DNA of 64,000 nt from Eubacteriales bacterium (GTDB lineage: Bacteria > Bacillota > Clostridia > Lachnospirales > Lachnospiraceae): positions 1 through 64,000 of the forward strand of contig JAUNGM010000005.1 in assembly GCA_030524545.1 (NCBI GenBank), in the 5' to 3' direction. How positions within the stretch are numbered: the first letter of the stretch is position 1; every line of letters starts with the position of its first letter. The notes beneath the pieces are model-generated. The model saw only the letters and a list, made by a program, of their open reading frames with translations. It searched no databases and had not been told where the DNA came from. Of the stretch, positions 33,317 through 41,583 are shown piece after piece. Made by a program: the position numbers and the translations under genes.

Positions 33317-35575
33317 TCATGATCCCACTTTTCTGCGATATTCCTTTCCGGTTTTCAGAGCAATGCATTCCGTAATCTCTTCGTATAGCACCGTACAATC
33401 CTTATTCTTTTCTGAAAAAAGGCCAAATTCTGTTATCCTTCCTTTTTCCCAACACATTTCCACCTGAATGCCGCCTCTTGCCCGGAGTCCTTTCACATAT
33501 CCGTTCTCCCATTCCTTTGGCAATGCCGGAAGAAGCCGGATGGTTCCACCATGACTTTGGAGAAGCATCTCTGCAATGCCGGAAGTGAGCCCTGTATTGC
33601 CGTCCAGTTCATACACATGGCCAAAATCATCCTCAAAAACGGTTCCCCGTGTAGGCGGATGATAAATCATTCCGTTTGGTTCCGAGAGCTCATTCATCAT
33701 ACTTTTTACATGAAACCAGGCCTGTTCTCCGTCGTGAAGCCTGGCAGCATATAATACCAGAAGGGATCTTGCCCATCCCGTATCCTCCCATTGCTCATAA
33801 GGTGTAAGTTTTGCCCGGATAGAGGCACTTGCCGCCCGGGCAAGCTTCGGCGTTTCCTCCGGTGTGATCTGTGAAAACGGAAAAAGTCCCAGAAGATGAC
33901 TGGTATGGCGGTGCTGCGGATCCCGGGCCGGAAAATCATGCTCCCACTCCGCCAGTGTACCATCCTCCCTGATGCGGAACGGAGGAAGCTTTGGAAGCAG
34001 TTCCCGTACCTTCTTTACCAGTCCCTCATCCGGACGGACTTTGCATGAAAACTCCAGATACCGCTGAAACAGTTCCCGGATCATCATAATCTCGTAAGTA
34101 CATCCGTTGCTGATCTGATAAGACTTGCCGTTTACTATAAAACTGTTTTCCGCAGAAATTGACGGACCGCAGCTAAGTATCCCCTCTTCCGTTTCAAAAA
34201 CATAATCCGCAAAGAATCGCACTGCCTCCTGTGTCAGAGGATAAACCGTCTCTTTCAGAAACCCCTCATCTTCCGTATAATCCACATGATCCCAAAGACC
34301 GGAAAGCAGCCAGACTCCTCCTGTCGGATAAGGAGAAATAGCAGTTGTCCAATACGGCGCACTGTAGCACCATGCATTGGAGACCAGCTCGGCAATCCAC
34401 CCCGGCAGCCCGTAAGATTCCTTTGCGCTCCTGCGTCCGCTCTCTGCCAGGTTTTCCAGCCAATGCGCCAATGGCGGCAATACTTCGGAAAGTCCGGTCA
34501 CGTCCGCAGGCCAGTAATTCATCTGTGTATTGATATCCAGATGCATATCACAGGTCCAGCCGATCCTGCAGGCCACATCATCATTCCAGATTCCCTGGAG
34601 ATGCGCCGGAAGCCGGGAATCCTCCCTGGAGCTGGAAAGAAGCAGATAACGGCCGTACTGGAACATTTCCGCAGCCTTTTGTGCATCTCCGTCCAGCTTC
34701 AGCTCTACGCGCGACATCAGATTTTTTACATCTGCCATGTGGCGTTTCTTTATTGTCTGATAGGTTTGCTGTAAAAGAGCGGCACTCTTTTGCTTTAAAG
34801 CAGCCCGGATGTTCTTTTCAGCTTCCAGATCCTCCTCCGGATGTTCTTTCATCAGATTCAGATAGTCTGTTCCGCAATGAAGATATAAGGTGATTTCCTT
34901 TGCACCGGAAATGTACATTTCTCCGTCAGACCAGATGCGCCTGCCGTCCGTAAGAGCTTCGCAGCTTCCGTACAGGCTGACACCGCAGGGCTCGTCACAA
35001 TGTACGTCTTCTATTGCCTTTGCGGAATAAAAAAATCCCGTTTCTGTTCCTGTCCTCCCGCCGTTCCCGTGGTAAGGCATCCACTGTACGGATACATCCA
35101 GAGTATCCTCGCTCTCCATATGCCACACCAGCACATGATCCGGGTGAGAAGCAAATAACTCCGTACGGATCCGGCTGTCTGCTGCCTGAAATTCCGTCTG
35201 CACAAGCCCGCATCCATAGTCCAGGCACCGCTGATACTCCCTGATCGTCCCGTTATCCTTCCGAAAGGTGATTCTCACATCCCCGGCAGGCAGGTTCGTT
35301 CCGTAATTATGGCGTACTCCCTGAAATCCTTTGGCAGCCCTGTGTGCCGCCTCATATTCTCCCCGTCTCAGAAGCTCCCGCATTTCCCGGAATGCACGGT
35401 CTGCTCCCGGCTGATTATTTTCCCTGCTCCTGCTTCCGCTGAAAAAGGTATTCTCCGTAATGGTAATCTTTTCTACAGGAAAGGAGCCGTAAACAACGGC
35501 TCCCATCTGTCCATTTCCCACAGGATAAGCCTCCCCGAATCTTCCGGCAGGGCTGTTCGCTGTAAATTTCATCAT
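33317..35575 (-). CDS. GH95 alpha-L-fucosidase
   Basis: 752 residues from the ATG at 35575, which overlaps the permease stop as ATGA and has AGGAG upstream; an in-frame ATG 79 codons earlier lies inside the permease gene. No signal peptide, so cytosolic. Family GH95 marks: GEAYPVGNGQMGAVVYG near the start, LPAHLQGIWND and HLDINTQMNYWPAD near 330-355, and GNTGLTSGIAEMLLQS near the C-terminus. GH95 enzymes remove alpha-1,2-linked L-fucose (some members act on L-galactose) by inversion. Last gene of the importer operon, so it probably trims the imported fucosylated oligosaccharide. Confidence 0.92.
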   Translation of the reverse strand: MMKFTANSPAGRFGEAYPVGNGQMGAVVYGSFPVEKITITENTFFSGSRSRENNQPGADRAFREMRELLRRGEYEAAHRAAKGFQGVRHNYGTNLPAGDVRITFRKDNGTIREYQRCLDYGCGLVQTEFQAADSRIRTELFASHPDHVLVWHMESEDTLDVSVQWMPYHGNGGRTGTETGFFYSAKAIEDVHCDEPCGVSLYGSCEALTDGRRIWSDGEMYISGAKEITLYLHCGTDYLNLMKEHPEEDLEAEKNIRAALKQKSAALLQQTYQTIKKRHMADVKNLMSRVELKLDGDAQKAAEMFQYGRYLLLSSSREDSRLPAHLQGIWNDDVACRIGWTCDMHLDINTQMNYWPADVTGLSEVLPPLAHWLENLAESGRRSAKESYGLPGWIAELVSNAWCYSAPYWTTAISPYPTGGVWLLSGLWDHVDYTEDEGFLKETVYPLTQEAVRFFADYVFETEEGILSCGPSISAENSFIVNGKSYQISNGCTYEIMMIRELFQRYLEFSCKVRPDEGLVKKVRELLPKLPPFRIREDGTLAEWEHDFPARDPQHRHTSHLLGLFPFSQITPEETPKLARAASASIRAKLTPYEQWEDTGWARSLLVLYAARLHDGEQAWFHVKSMMNELSEPNGMIYHPPTRGTVFEDDFGHVYELDGNTGLTSGIAEMLLQSHGGTIRLLPALPKEWENGYVKGLRARGGIQVEMCWEKGRITEFGLFSEKNKDCTVLYEEITECIALKTGKEYRRKVGS

Positions 35576-36390
35576 TCTTTTACTGCTCCTGAAGTCATTC
35601 CGCCGACAATGTATTTCTGGCCGATCATATATACAATGATAACCGGAATACAGGTCAGCACAATGTCTGCAAAAATATAGTTCCAGTTGTTCTTGTTCTT
35701 TCCGAAGAACTGATATACCGCCATGGTCATCGGGAAGAGCTTGCTCTTGCTGGATAAATACAGCGGAGTCAGGAAGTCGCTCCATACACCCATAAACTGC
35801 AGGATAAAGCATGTTACCAGTGTCGGTTTGAGAAGCGGCATGATGATCTTAAAAAACAGGCTGATCGGGCCGGCACCGTCAATGACCGCAGCCTCATCCA
35901 GCTCAACGGGAACCGATGTCACAAAGTTTCGGATCGTAAAGACACAGAACGGAATCATGGCACTGGTAAATACCAGAATAATACCTGTACGTGTATCTGT
36001 CAGATGTGCCGCAGAAAGTACCCGCACCAGAGTTACGTAGTTTACCGGGAAAAACAATCCGCAAAGCACGAAATAGTATAAAAATACGTTTAACTTCGTA
36101 CGCTTCCGGCACATAACAAACGCTGCCATGGAACACAGCACAACGCCGAGGAAGGTTGCCACAAGCGCATAGGTAAGGCTGTTGATAAATCCCTGTACCA
36201 GTTTGCCCTGTTCAATAACTTCCAGATAGTTGCTGAAAAGCCACTCTGACGGAAGAGACAGGTTCATTCTTGCAGCCTCTGCCTTTGGTTTAAAGGAGTT
36301 GATCAAAACCATGTAGAATGGTGCCAGCACCAGGATACACAGGATGATACAGACAACATGCTTTAATATGGTCTGGACATTTTTCTTCAT
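35572..36390 (-). CDS. Carbohydrate ABC transporter permease (MalG type)
   Basis: 272 residues, six predicted membrane helices. The EAA loop is EAAVIDGAGPISLFFKIIMPLLKP (written in two parts: EAAVIDGAGP then LFFKIIMPLLKP). It pairs with the MalF-type permease; its ATG overlaps that gene's stop as TAATG. Carries sugar through the membrane with a binding protein and an ATPase that is not encoded here. Confidence 0.95.
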   Translation of the reverse strand: MKKNVQTILKHVVCIILCILVLAPFYMVLINSFKPKAEAARMNLSLPSEWLFSNYLEVIEQGKLVQGFINSLTYALVATFLGVVLCSMAAFVMCRKRTKLNVFLYYFVLCGLFFPVNYVTLVRVLSAAHLTDTRTGIILVFTSAMIPFCVFTIRNFVTSVPVELDEAAVIDGAGPISLFFKIIMPLLKPTLVTCFILQFMGVWSDFLTPLYLSSKSKLFPMTMAVYQFFGKNKNNWNYIFADIVLTCIPVIIVYMIGQKYIVGGMTSGAVKE

Positions 36391-37271
36391 TACTGCTGCA
36401 CCTCCTGTTTTCCTAACGTCTTAACAATAAATACGCCGACGATCGCCGTGATGATCAAAAGCACGGTATTCAATGCGGAAGACATGCCGTACTGACCTCT
36501 GGAATACAACTGGAATGCGTAGGTGGTCAGAACCTCTGTTGCATGTCCCGGGCCGCCGTTGGTAAGTACGTAAACGATATCGAAGACTTTCAGTCCGTAT
36601 GTAATACCGAATACCAGGTTGATCATGATGGAGCCTGTAAGCATCGGAAGGGTTACATAGCGGAGTCTCTGCCAGAAGTTGGCGCCGTCGATCTGTGCCG
36701 CTTCATAGTAGGACTTCGGAATCGTGTTCAGTCCTGCCAGGAAGATCGTCATAACATAGCCGATACCTCTCCAGGCGTCCACACCAATGATGGATTTCCA
36801 GACCACATTCAGGTCTGACAGCCATTTCAGCTTAAAGATATCCAGGTGAACCGCTTCAAAAAACATATTCAGAAGACCATTGTTGTAATTCAGAATGGAC
36901 TTGAAAATAAGACCGATGATCACGAACGGAAGAATGGACGGCAGATAAAGCACCGTGCGGTAAAAGCCCTGTCCGCGGAGTCCCTCCTGAAGCATAATGG
37001 CGATCAGAAGAGCCGGGATCAGCTTCACGATATTGGAAACGATGGTAAACATCAGGGTATGTCCGATACCGGAAAGATAATTTTTATCGGACAGAAAGAT
37101 TTCCTTGTAATTATCAAGTCCTACAAAGTTCACACCTGTCAGGACGCTTCTGGAATTCCAGTCTGTTACGGAATATCCCACACCCATGATACTGGGAAGC
37201 AGGAAAAAGATAATATACAGTGCCAGCGGCAGTATCAAAAACCACTGGGGATAGATACGTTTTTTGTTCAT
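36390..37271 (-). CDS. Carbohydrate ABC transporter permease (MalF type)
   Basis: 293 residues, six membrane helices. EAA loop seen as YYEAAQIDGANFWQR followed by LRYVTLPMLTGS. Starts MNKKRIYPQWFLIL with a strong ribosome site (GGAGGTG). Follows the binding protein after a hairpin and precedes the MalG-type partner. Member of the CUT1 importer family for oligosaccharides. Confidence 0.95.
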   Translation of the reverse strand: MNKKRIYPQWFLILPLALYIIFFLLPSIMGVGYSVTDWNSRSVLTGVNFVGLDNYKEIFLSDKNYLSGIGHTLMFTIVSNIVKLIPALLIAIMLQEGLRGQGFYRTVLYLPSILPFVIIGLIFKSILNYNNGLLNMFFEAVHLDIFKLKWLSDLNVVWKSIIGVDAWRGIGYVMTIFLAGLNTIPKSYYEAAQIDGANFWQRLRYVTLPMLTGSIMINLVFGITYGLKVFDIVYVLTNGGPGHATEVLTTYAFQLYSRGQYGMSSALNTVLLIITAIVGVFIVKTLGKQEVQQ

Positions 37272-37299
37272 AAAAAAAGCACCTCCGTGTTTAGAAGAA

Positions 37300-37327
37300 A
37301 TGGTGCGGAGGAGATTCTCCGCACCAT
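37300..37327 (-). other. Hairpin between binding-protein and permease genes
   Basis: ATGGTGCGGAG and CTCCGCACCAT form an 11-bp perfect stem around six bases. There is no T-run. In importer operons such stems protect the 3' end of the binding-protein mRNA, so that more of it is made than of the permeases. Confidence 0.75.
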
Positions 37328-37368
37328 CACTATGTCACATTATATCTCACTCATTCATCTGCTGAGGA

Positions 37369-38685
37369 TTATTCCCAGGCAGGGTCGCCTGCAACTTTTG
37401 CAGCTTCCGCACGGTTGGTATCCATGTTTGCAAGAACGTCGTTTGCTTCCATTTCGCCCAGGCAGAAGGAAACCATATCCTGTCCGAAGTTCATCCAGTA
37501 ATCATTGGTGTATTTGGTACCATTCTGAAGAACGGATACAGCCATTTTTTCTTCCGGAATCGTTGCCATGAACTCTTCCTCTTCCGGCAGCCAGTGCTGT
37601 TCTACAGCGTCATCATTTGCATGAATGTTGGTGTAGGCCGGGGAGTTGTCCAGGATTTCCTGTAAGCTTTCGGTCTGTGCTACAAAGTTGAAGAATTCTT
37701 TTACCAGTTCCGGATGTTCGCTTCCGTTGTAGCCGAACATGGTCGGGCCGGCCGGGCTGGACGGGAACCAGGTATTGTCGCCAAGAGGCTCAAGGAACAG
37801 GCCGAATTCATCTTCTGTGCCTGTATCTTCTTTGATCTGTTTGATGTAACTGGAGTTTGCCAGTGCCATTGCACAGTTTCTGTCTGCAAATTCATTTGCC
37901 ATATTGGTGCTGTCTGTACCGATCCAGTCTTCTCCGAAGTATCCTGCATCAGAGAATTCTTTGTACTGGTTCAGAACTTCCAGCATTTTTTCGTTATCAG
38001 CAAAAGTAGCTGTATTGTTGTTCAGTGCTTCATATAATCCTGGCTGTGCTTCCTCATAAACACCGCCGATCTGGAAGAATGCAAGCTGATGCTGCCATCC
38101 GTCTGCACCAGGCATAAACCACGGAGTGATTCCTGCTTCCAGGATCTCTGCACAGAGAGCTTTCAGTTCTTCATAATTTGTCGGAACTTCCCAGCCGTTT
38201 TCCTCAAATAAGGTCTTGTTATAAACCATTACATACTCCGGAGAGTTGTGCCACAACTGCATACCATATAACTTATCGTTATATTTACATGCATCCAGTC
38301 TTACTTCCGGAATCTTGGATTCCCACTCAGCGCCTGTAAAGTCGATACAATATTTCTCCGGGTCTACGATCACGGATTCAATTGCAAACGGATTGGACTG
38401 AATCCAGAAAATATCCGTACAGGAATCTGTTGCAAGTTTGGAAAGCAGCAGATCGGAATACTGGTCTGCAGGAATGGTCTGCAGGTCAACTGTCACGTCA
38501 TAGGTCTCTTCAAAACGTGCGATGGTTGCATCATAACGATTGTCCATCCAGCCTGCGGATACGAGAATGCTCAGCTCTTCCCCTGCAAATTCATCTGTTG
38601 CAGCAGATACATTCACTGCCATCCCTGCTGTCATGGAAGCCACCATAGCAGCCGTCAATACTGCTGATAAAGCCTTTTTCTTCAT
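37369..38685 (-). CDS. Extracellular solute-binding protein of sugar importer
   Basis: 438 residues, family 1 solute-binding protein. Hydrophobic signal MKKKALSAVLTAAMVASMTA followed by VNVSAATDEF, with a likely type I cleavage after Ala28 or Ala29. No lipobox cysteine is present, unlike most Gram-positive binding proteins. The mature part has SILVSAGWMDNRYDATIARF, typical of ABC sugar-binding proteins. First gene of the importer operon; AAGGAGG lies upstream. Substrate probably a fucosylated oligosaccharide, from the linked GH95. Confidence 0.92.
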   Translation of the reverse strand: MKKKALSAVLTAAMVASMTAGMAVNVSAATDEFAGEELSILVSAGWMDNRYDATIARFEETYDVTVDLQTIPADQYSDLLLSKLATDSCTDIFWIQSNPFAIESVIVDPEKYCIDFTGAEWESKIPEVRLDACKYNDKLYGMQLWHNSPEYVMVYNKTLFEENGWEVPTNYEELKALCAEILEAGITPWFMPGADGWQHQLAFFQIGGVYEEAQPGLYEALNNNTATFADNEKMLEVLNQYKEFSDAGYFGEDWIGTDSTNMANEFADRNCAMALANSSYIKQIKEDTGTEDEFGLFLEPLGDNTWFPSSPAGPTMFGYNGSEHPELVKEFFNFVAQTESLQEILDNSPAYTNIHANDDAVEQHWLPEEEEFMATIPEEKMAVSVLQNGTKYTNDYWMNFGQDMVSFCLGEMEANDVLANMDTNRAEAAKVAGDPAWE

Positions 38686-38754
38686 TTCATTTCCTCCTTT
38701 TAAGGTTTTGTTTCCGATTCATTTGATGGTATTAGTTTATCAGACATATTTTTC

Positions 38755-38881
38755 GAAATCCATGGACTTTTCGGTTTAGTTTTTGTACTTTTTTCACAAC
38801 TTTCTCTACTATTTTACTAGGTTTTTATTGCTAAACGGATATCTTTCCACAAAAAACGGGTCTGATTTTTATGGACTTTTC
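38755..38881. promoter_or_regulatory. Divergent regulatory region with two copies of an 18-bp motif
   Basis: The motif GAAATCCATGGACTTTTC (38755-38772) recurs as GATTTTTATGGACTTTTC (38864-38881), sharing ATGGACTTTTC exactly, in the same orientation, 109 bp apart. The first lies near a candidate minus-strand -10 (TAAACT, near 38735) without a good -35, the second just before a plus-strand TATACT near 38890. They are good candidates for sites of the AraC-type response regulator encoded next door. Rest of the 296-base gap shows nothing else. Confidence 0.6.
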
Positions 38882-38981
38882 ACAAAGATATGATATACTA
38901 TACTAATAGATCATAAAGGCGTCCTGCATCATTTTCATCAGATATGATACAGCATACCCTGCCGTAAAGGAGGAATCAAGC

Positions 38982-40790
38982 TTGAAAAAAGCAAAACTGC
39001 AGTCCAAATTATTCCGTGCTTACCTGTTTCTGGCATGTCTGGTGCTTTTTTCATTTGCCATTTTCTTTTTGGTCTTTGTTTCCAGACAGCAGACCAACAG
39101 CCAGATTCAGGCTATGAACACGCTCAATGACAGTTTTCAGAATCAGGTAGACGCCGCCCTGAAAAGCCTGGATATGGTTTCCGCCAATATCAATTACAGC
39201 AATATGTCCAAAGACACACTGGATAGTTCCTTTAACCTGAATATTTCCTATGATATGCTGGAAGAAATGGCCGACCTCTTTATCTCCATCAGCGGAACGG
39301 AACTGAAGGCGGATCAGGTAAATCTCTATGACTTTTCCGGAAATGTCCTTCAGGCCGGTATGTCCACCATGGTAAAAAAAGCCGCGGACGACCAGATTGC
39401 ATGGGCAGAACAGGCGCAGGCCCTTGCCGGAACCAAGCTCATTACCCCGCCCTACCGGACAGACGCTTACTCCAAGTCCACCAAGTCCAGGCAGTGGTTC
39501 ATCTCCCTGTACCGTACCTTTTATAATCAATACGGACGTTCCGTAGGCACCATCGAAACAGTCAAGCAGTGCAAATCTATCTTTAAAAGCATCATTTCTT
39601 ATGAGAAGAAAAACAGGGATCATGCGGCCAGCATCTATATTTTTGATAAAAATGAAAATCTGGTCTATCCTTATGATGTAACGGCAGAGGAAGCCGCGGA
39701 AATGCAGAAATATTTTGGTGCTGCCATGGATTCCGGTGAACCATTTTTAAGTCCTGTCACTCTGAATCGGGAGTATGCAGCCCGGACCATATCCACTTAT
39801 TCCGGTTATACCTATTTAACCGTGCAGCCGGAATCCGTTATTTTAAGCCCTGTTTATGACCTTTTAAAGGTTCTGCTGGCTGTAGTGACTCTTTTCCTTT
39901 GTATTTCAGCGCTGATCTCCTACCGTCTTTCCCGCTCCCTGGTAAAGCCGATCAAGCATCTGAAACATATCATCCAGCGCATGGAGCTGGATACCCTCGG
40001 ACAGGAAAAAGCCACCTCTTACCCTGTTTCCGTCAATGAGCTGGATGAGCTCTACCAGGCCTTCCAGAATATGAGCGATAACCTGAAGGATTCCATGAAT
40101 CTGCTGATCGAAGCCCAGGAACAGGAGCTGAAATCCAGGACACTGGCCCTGCAGAGCCAGATCAACCCGCATTTTTATTACAACTCCCTCTCCAGCATCA
40201 TTGTCCTTGCAGAAAACGGAGATTCGGATGTTGTTATTAAAATGTGCCGGAATCTTTCCAATATTATGCGGTATATCACGGACACCTCCACGACAACCGT
40301 CACGCTGCGCCAGGAAATTGATTATGTCAAAAAGTATCTCTATTGTATGAAGGTCCGCTATCAATCCAGTTTGAATTATGATATCCTCATCGACGAGTCC
40401 CTGATGGACGAAAAAGTTCCAAAGCTGCTCATCCAGCCAATCGTCGAGAATGCAATCAAATATGGTTCCGACTGCCAGCCTCCATGGTATATCACGATTC
40501 AGAGCAGCATAACAGAGGACCGCTGGCAGATCGATGTCATTGATTCCGGCAACGGCTTTTCTCCGGAAGCCATAGATAAAATCACCCGAAACATTCAGGA
40601 TGCTTTAAAAAATCCCGGAATGCCTGCGTTAAAAATCAATGGCCTTGGCACACTGAATGTATATCTGCGCTGGAAACTTTTCTGTAAAGATGATATAATT
40701 TTTACATATGGAAATACACCGGAAGGACACGGTATCGTTTCAATCGGACGTTATTTCCCAAAAGACGCGGAGAATGGGGAAAAGCTATGA
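38982..40790 (+). CDS. YesM-type sensor histidine kinase
   Basis: 602 residues, starting at TTG 38982 with AAAGGAGG seven bases upstream. Two membrane helices (about 12-32 and 285-310) flank an extracellular sensor domain (Cache-like), then HAMP (SRSLVKPIKHLKHII) and a His_kinase domain with QINPHFYYNSL (His397) and a G-box in GNGFSPEAI and GLGTLNVYL. YesM kinases sense sugars or their binding proteins and phosphorylate YesN regulators. Divergent from the sugar importer it probably controls; its stop overlaps the regulator start as ATGA. Confidence 0.93.
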   Translation: MKKAKLQSKLFRAYLFLACLVLFSFAIFFLVFVSRQQTNSQIQAMNTLNDSFQNQVDAALKSLDMVSANINYSNMSKDTLDSSFNLNISYDMLEEMADLFISISGTELKADQVNLYDFSGNVLQAGMSTMVKKAADDQIAWAEQAQALAGTKLITPPYRTDAYSKSTKSRQWFISLYRTFYNQYGRSVGTIETVKQCKSIFKSIISYEKKNRDHAASIYIFDKNENLVYPYDVTAEEAAEMQKYFGAAMDSGEPFLSPVTLNREYAARTISTYSGYTYLTVQPESVILSPVYDLLKVLLAVVTLFLCISALISYRLSRSLVKPIKHLKHIIQRMELDTLGQEKATSYPVSVNELDELYQAFQNMSDNLKDSMNLLIEAQEQELKSRTLALQSQINPHFYYNSLSSIIVLAENGDSDVVIKMCRNLSNIMRYITDTSTTTVTLRQEIDYVKKYLYCMKVRYQSSLNYDILIDESLMDEKVPKLLIQPIVENAIKYGSDCQPPWYITIQSSITEDRWQIDVIDSGNGFSPEAIDKITRNIQDALKNPGMPALKINGLGTLNVYLRWKLFCKDDIIFTYGNTPEGHGIVSIGRYFPKDAENGEKL

Positions 40791-41542
40791 AATATACAGT
40801 CGTTATTGCAGAAGACGAAGAATTATTACTGAACAACCTTGCTGCCAAAGTCCGGAAAGCGGATCCGGATTTTGAAGTAGTGGGTAAAGCCCAGACCGGC
40901 AGCCAGGCTTATGAGCTTGTTGAGCAATTAAGCCCGGATGTCCTGATCACGGATATCCGTATGCCTGTCATGGACGGGATGGTTCTTCTCACAAAAGTAC
41001 GGGAGCAGTTCCCTTTGGTAAAGTTTGTCATCACAAGCGGATTCTCCGATTTTGAGTATGCCAAAAAAGCCATCAGCCTGAAAGTATCCGACTATCTGCT
41101 CAAGCCGATCGACCCGGATGAGCTTCAGGCAGTCCTTCAGAAAATAAAAAAAGAATTTATGCTTACCAAGAACACTTACGAAGAAATCTTCAATCCCGGC
41201 ACCACCAGGATGCCGCCCGCACAGATTGCAGAGCTTCTGAAGGATTTCCTCGTAGAGAATTACAGCCAGGATATCAACCTGAACCTGATTGCCAACAATA
41301 TGAACTACAGTTCCAGTTATCTCACCAGGATTTTCTGCCAGGTCTACGACTGTACCCCGTCCAGATACATCACCAACCTGCGGATGAGCCATGCACAGAA
41401 AATGCTCCTTCACAACCCGGAATTCTCTATCAAACAGATCGGGGAAGCCGTAGGCTACCATGACCAGGGCTATTTCAGCCGAATTTTTAAGAAGCAGACA
41501 GGCAAAAGCCCTATTGAATTCCGGGAAGAGAGTGAAGGATAA
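40787..41542 (+). CDS. YesN-type response regulator (AraC output)
   Basis: 251 residues. Receiver domain 1-120 with phosphoacceptor Asp56 (VLITDIRMP) and Lys in YLLKPIDPDEL; C-terminal AraC/XylS double helix-turn-helix (NYSSSYLTRIFCQVYDC and IGEAVGYHDQGYFSRIFKK). Pairs with the upstream kinase. Likely activator of the divergent importer-GH95 operon through the repeated motif between them. Followed by a strong terminator. Confidence 0.95.
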   Translation: MKYTVVIAEDEELLLNNLAAKVRKADPDFEVVGKAQTGSQAYELVEQLSPDVLITDIRMPVMDGMVLLTKVREQFPLVKFVITSGFSDFEYAKKAISLKVSDYLLKPIDPDELQAVLQKIKKEFMLTKNTYEEIFNPGTTRMPPAQIAELLKDFLVENYSQDINLNLIANNMNYSSSYLTRIFCQVYDCTPSRYITNLRMSHAQKMLLHNPEFSIKQIGEAVGYHDQGYFSRIFKKQTGKSPIEFREESEG

Positions 41543-41548
41543 AAATTC

Positions 41549-41583
41549 AAAAAAGCAGATGAATGATGTCATCTGCTTTTTTT
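41549..41583. terminator. Bidirectional terminator shared with the helD stop codon
   Basis: GCAGATGA (41555-41562) pairs with TCATCTGC (41569-41576) around six bases, with A-run upstream and T-run downstream. It terminates the response-regulator mRNA; the minus-strand helD stop codon (41569-41571) lies inside the stem. Confidence 0.92.
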
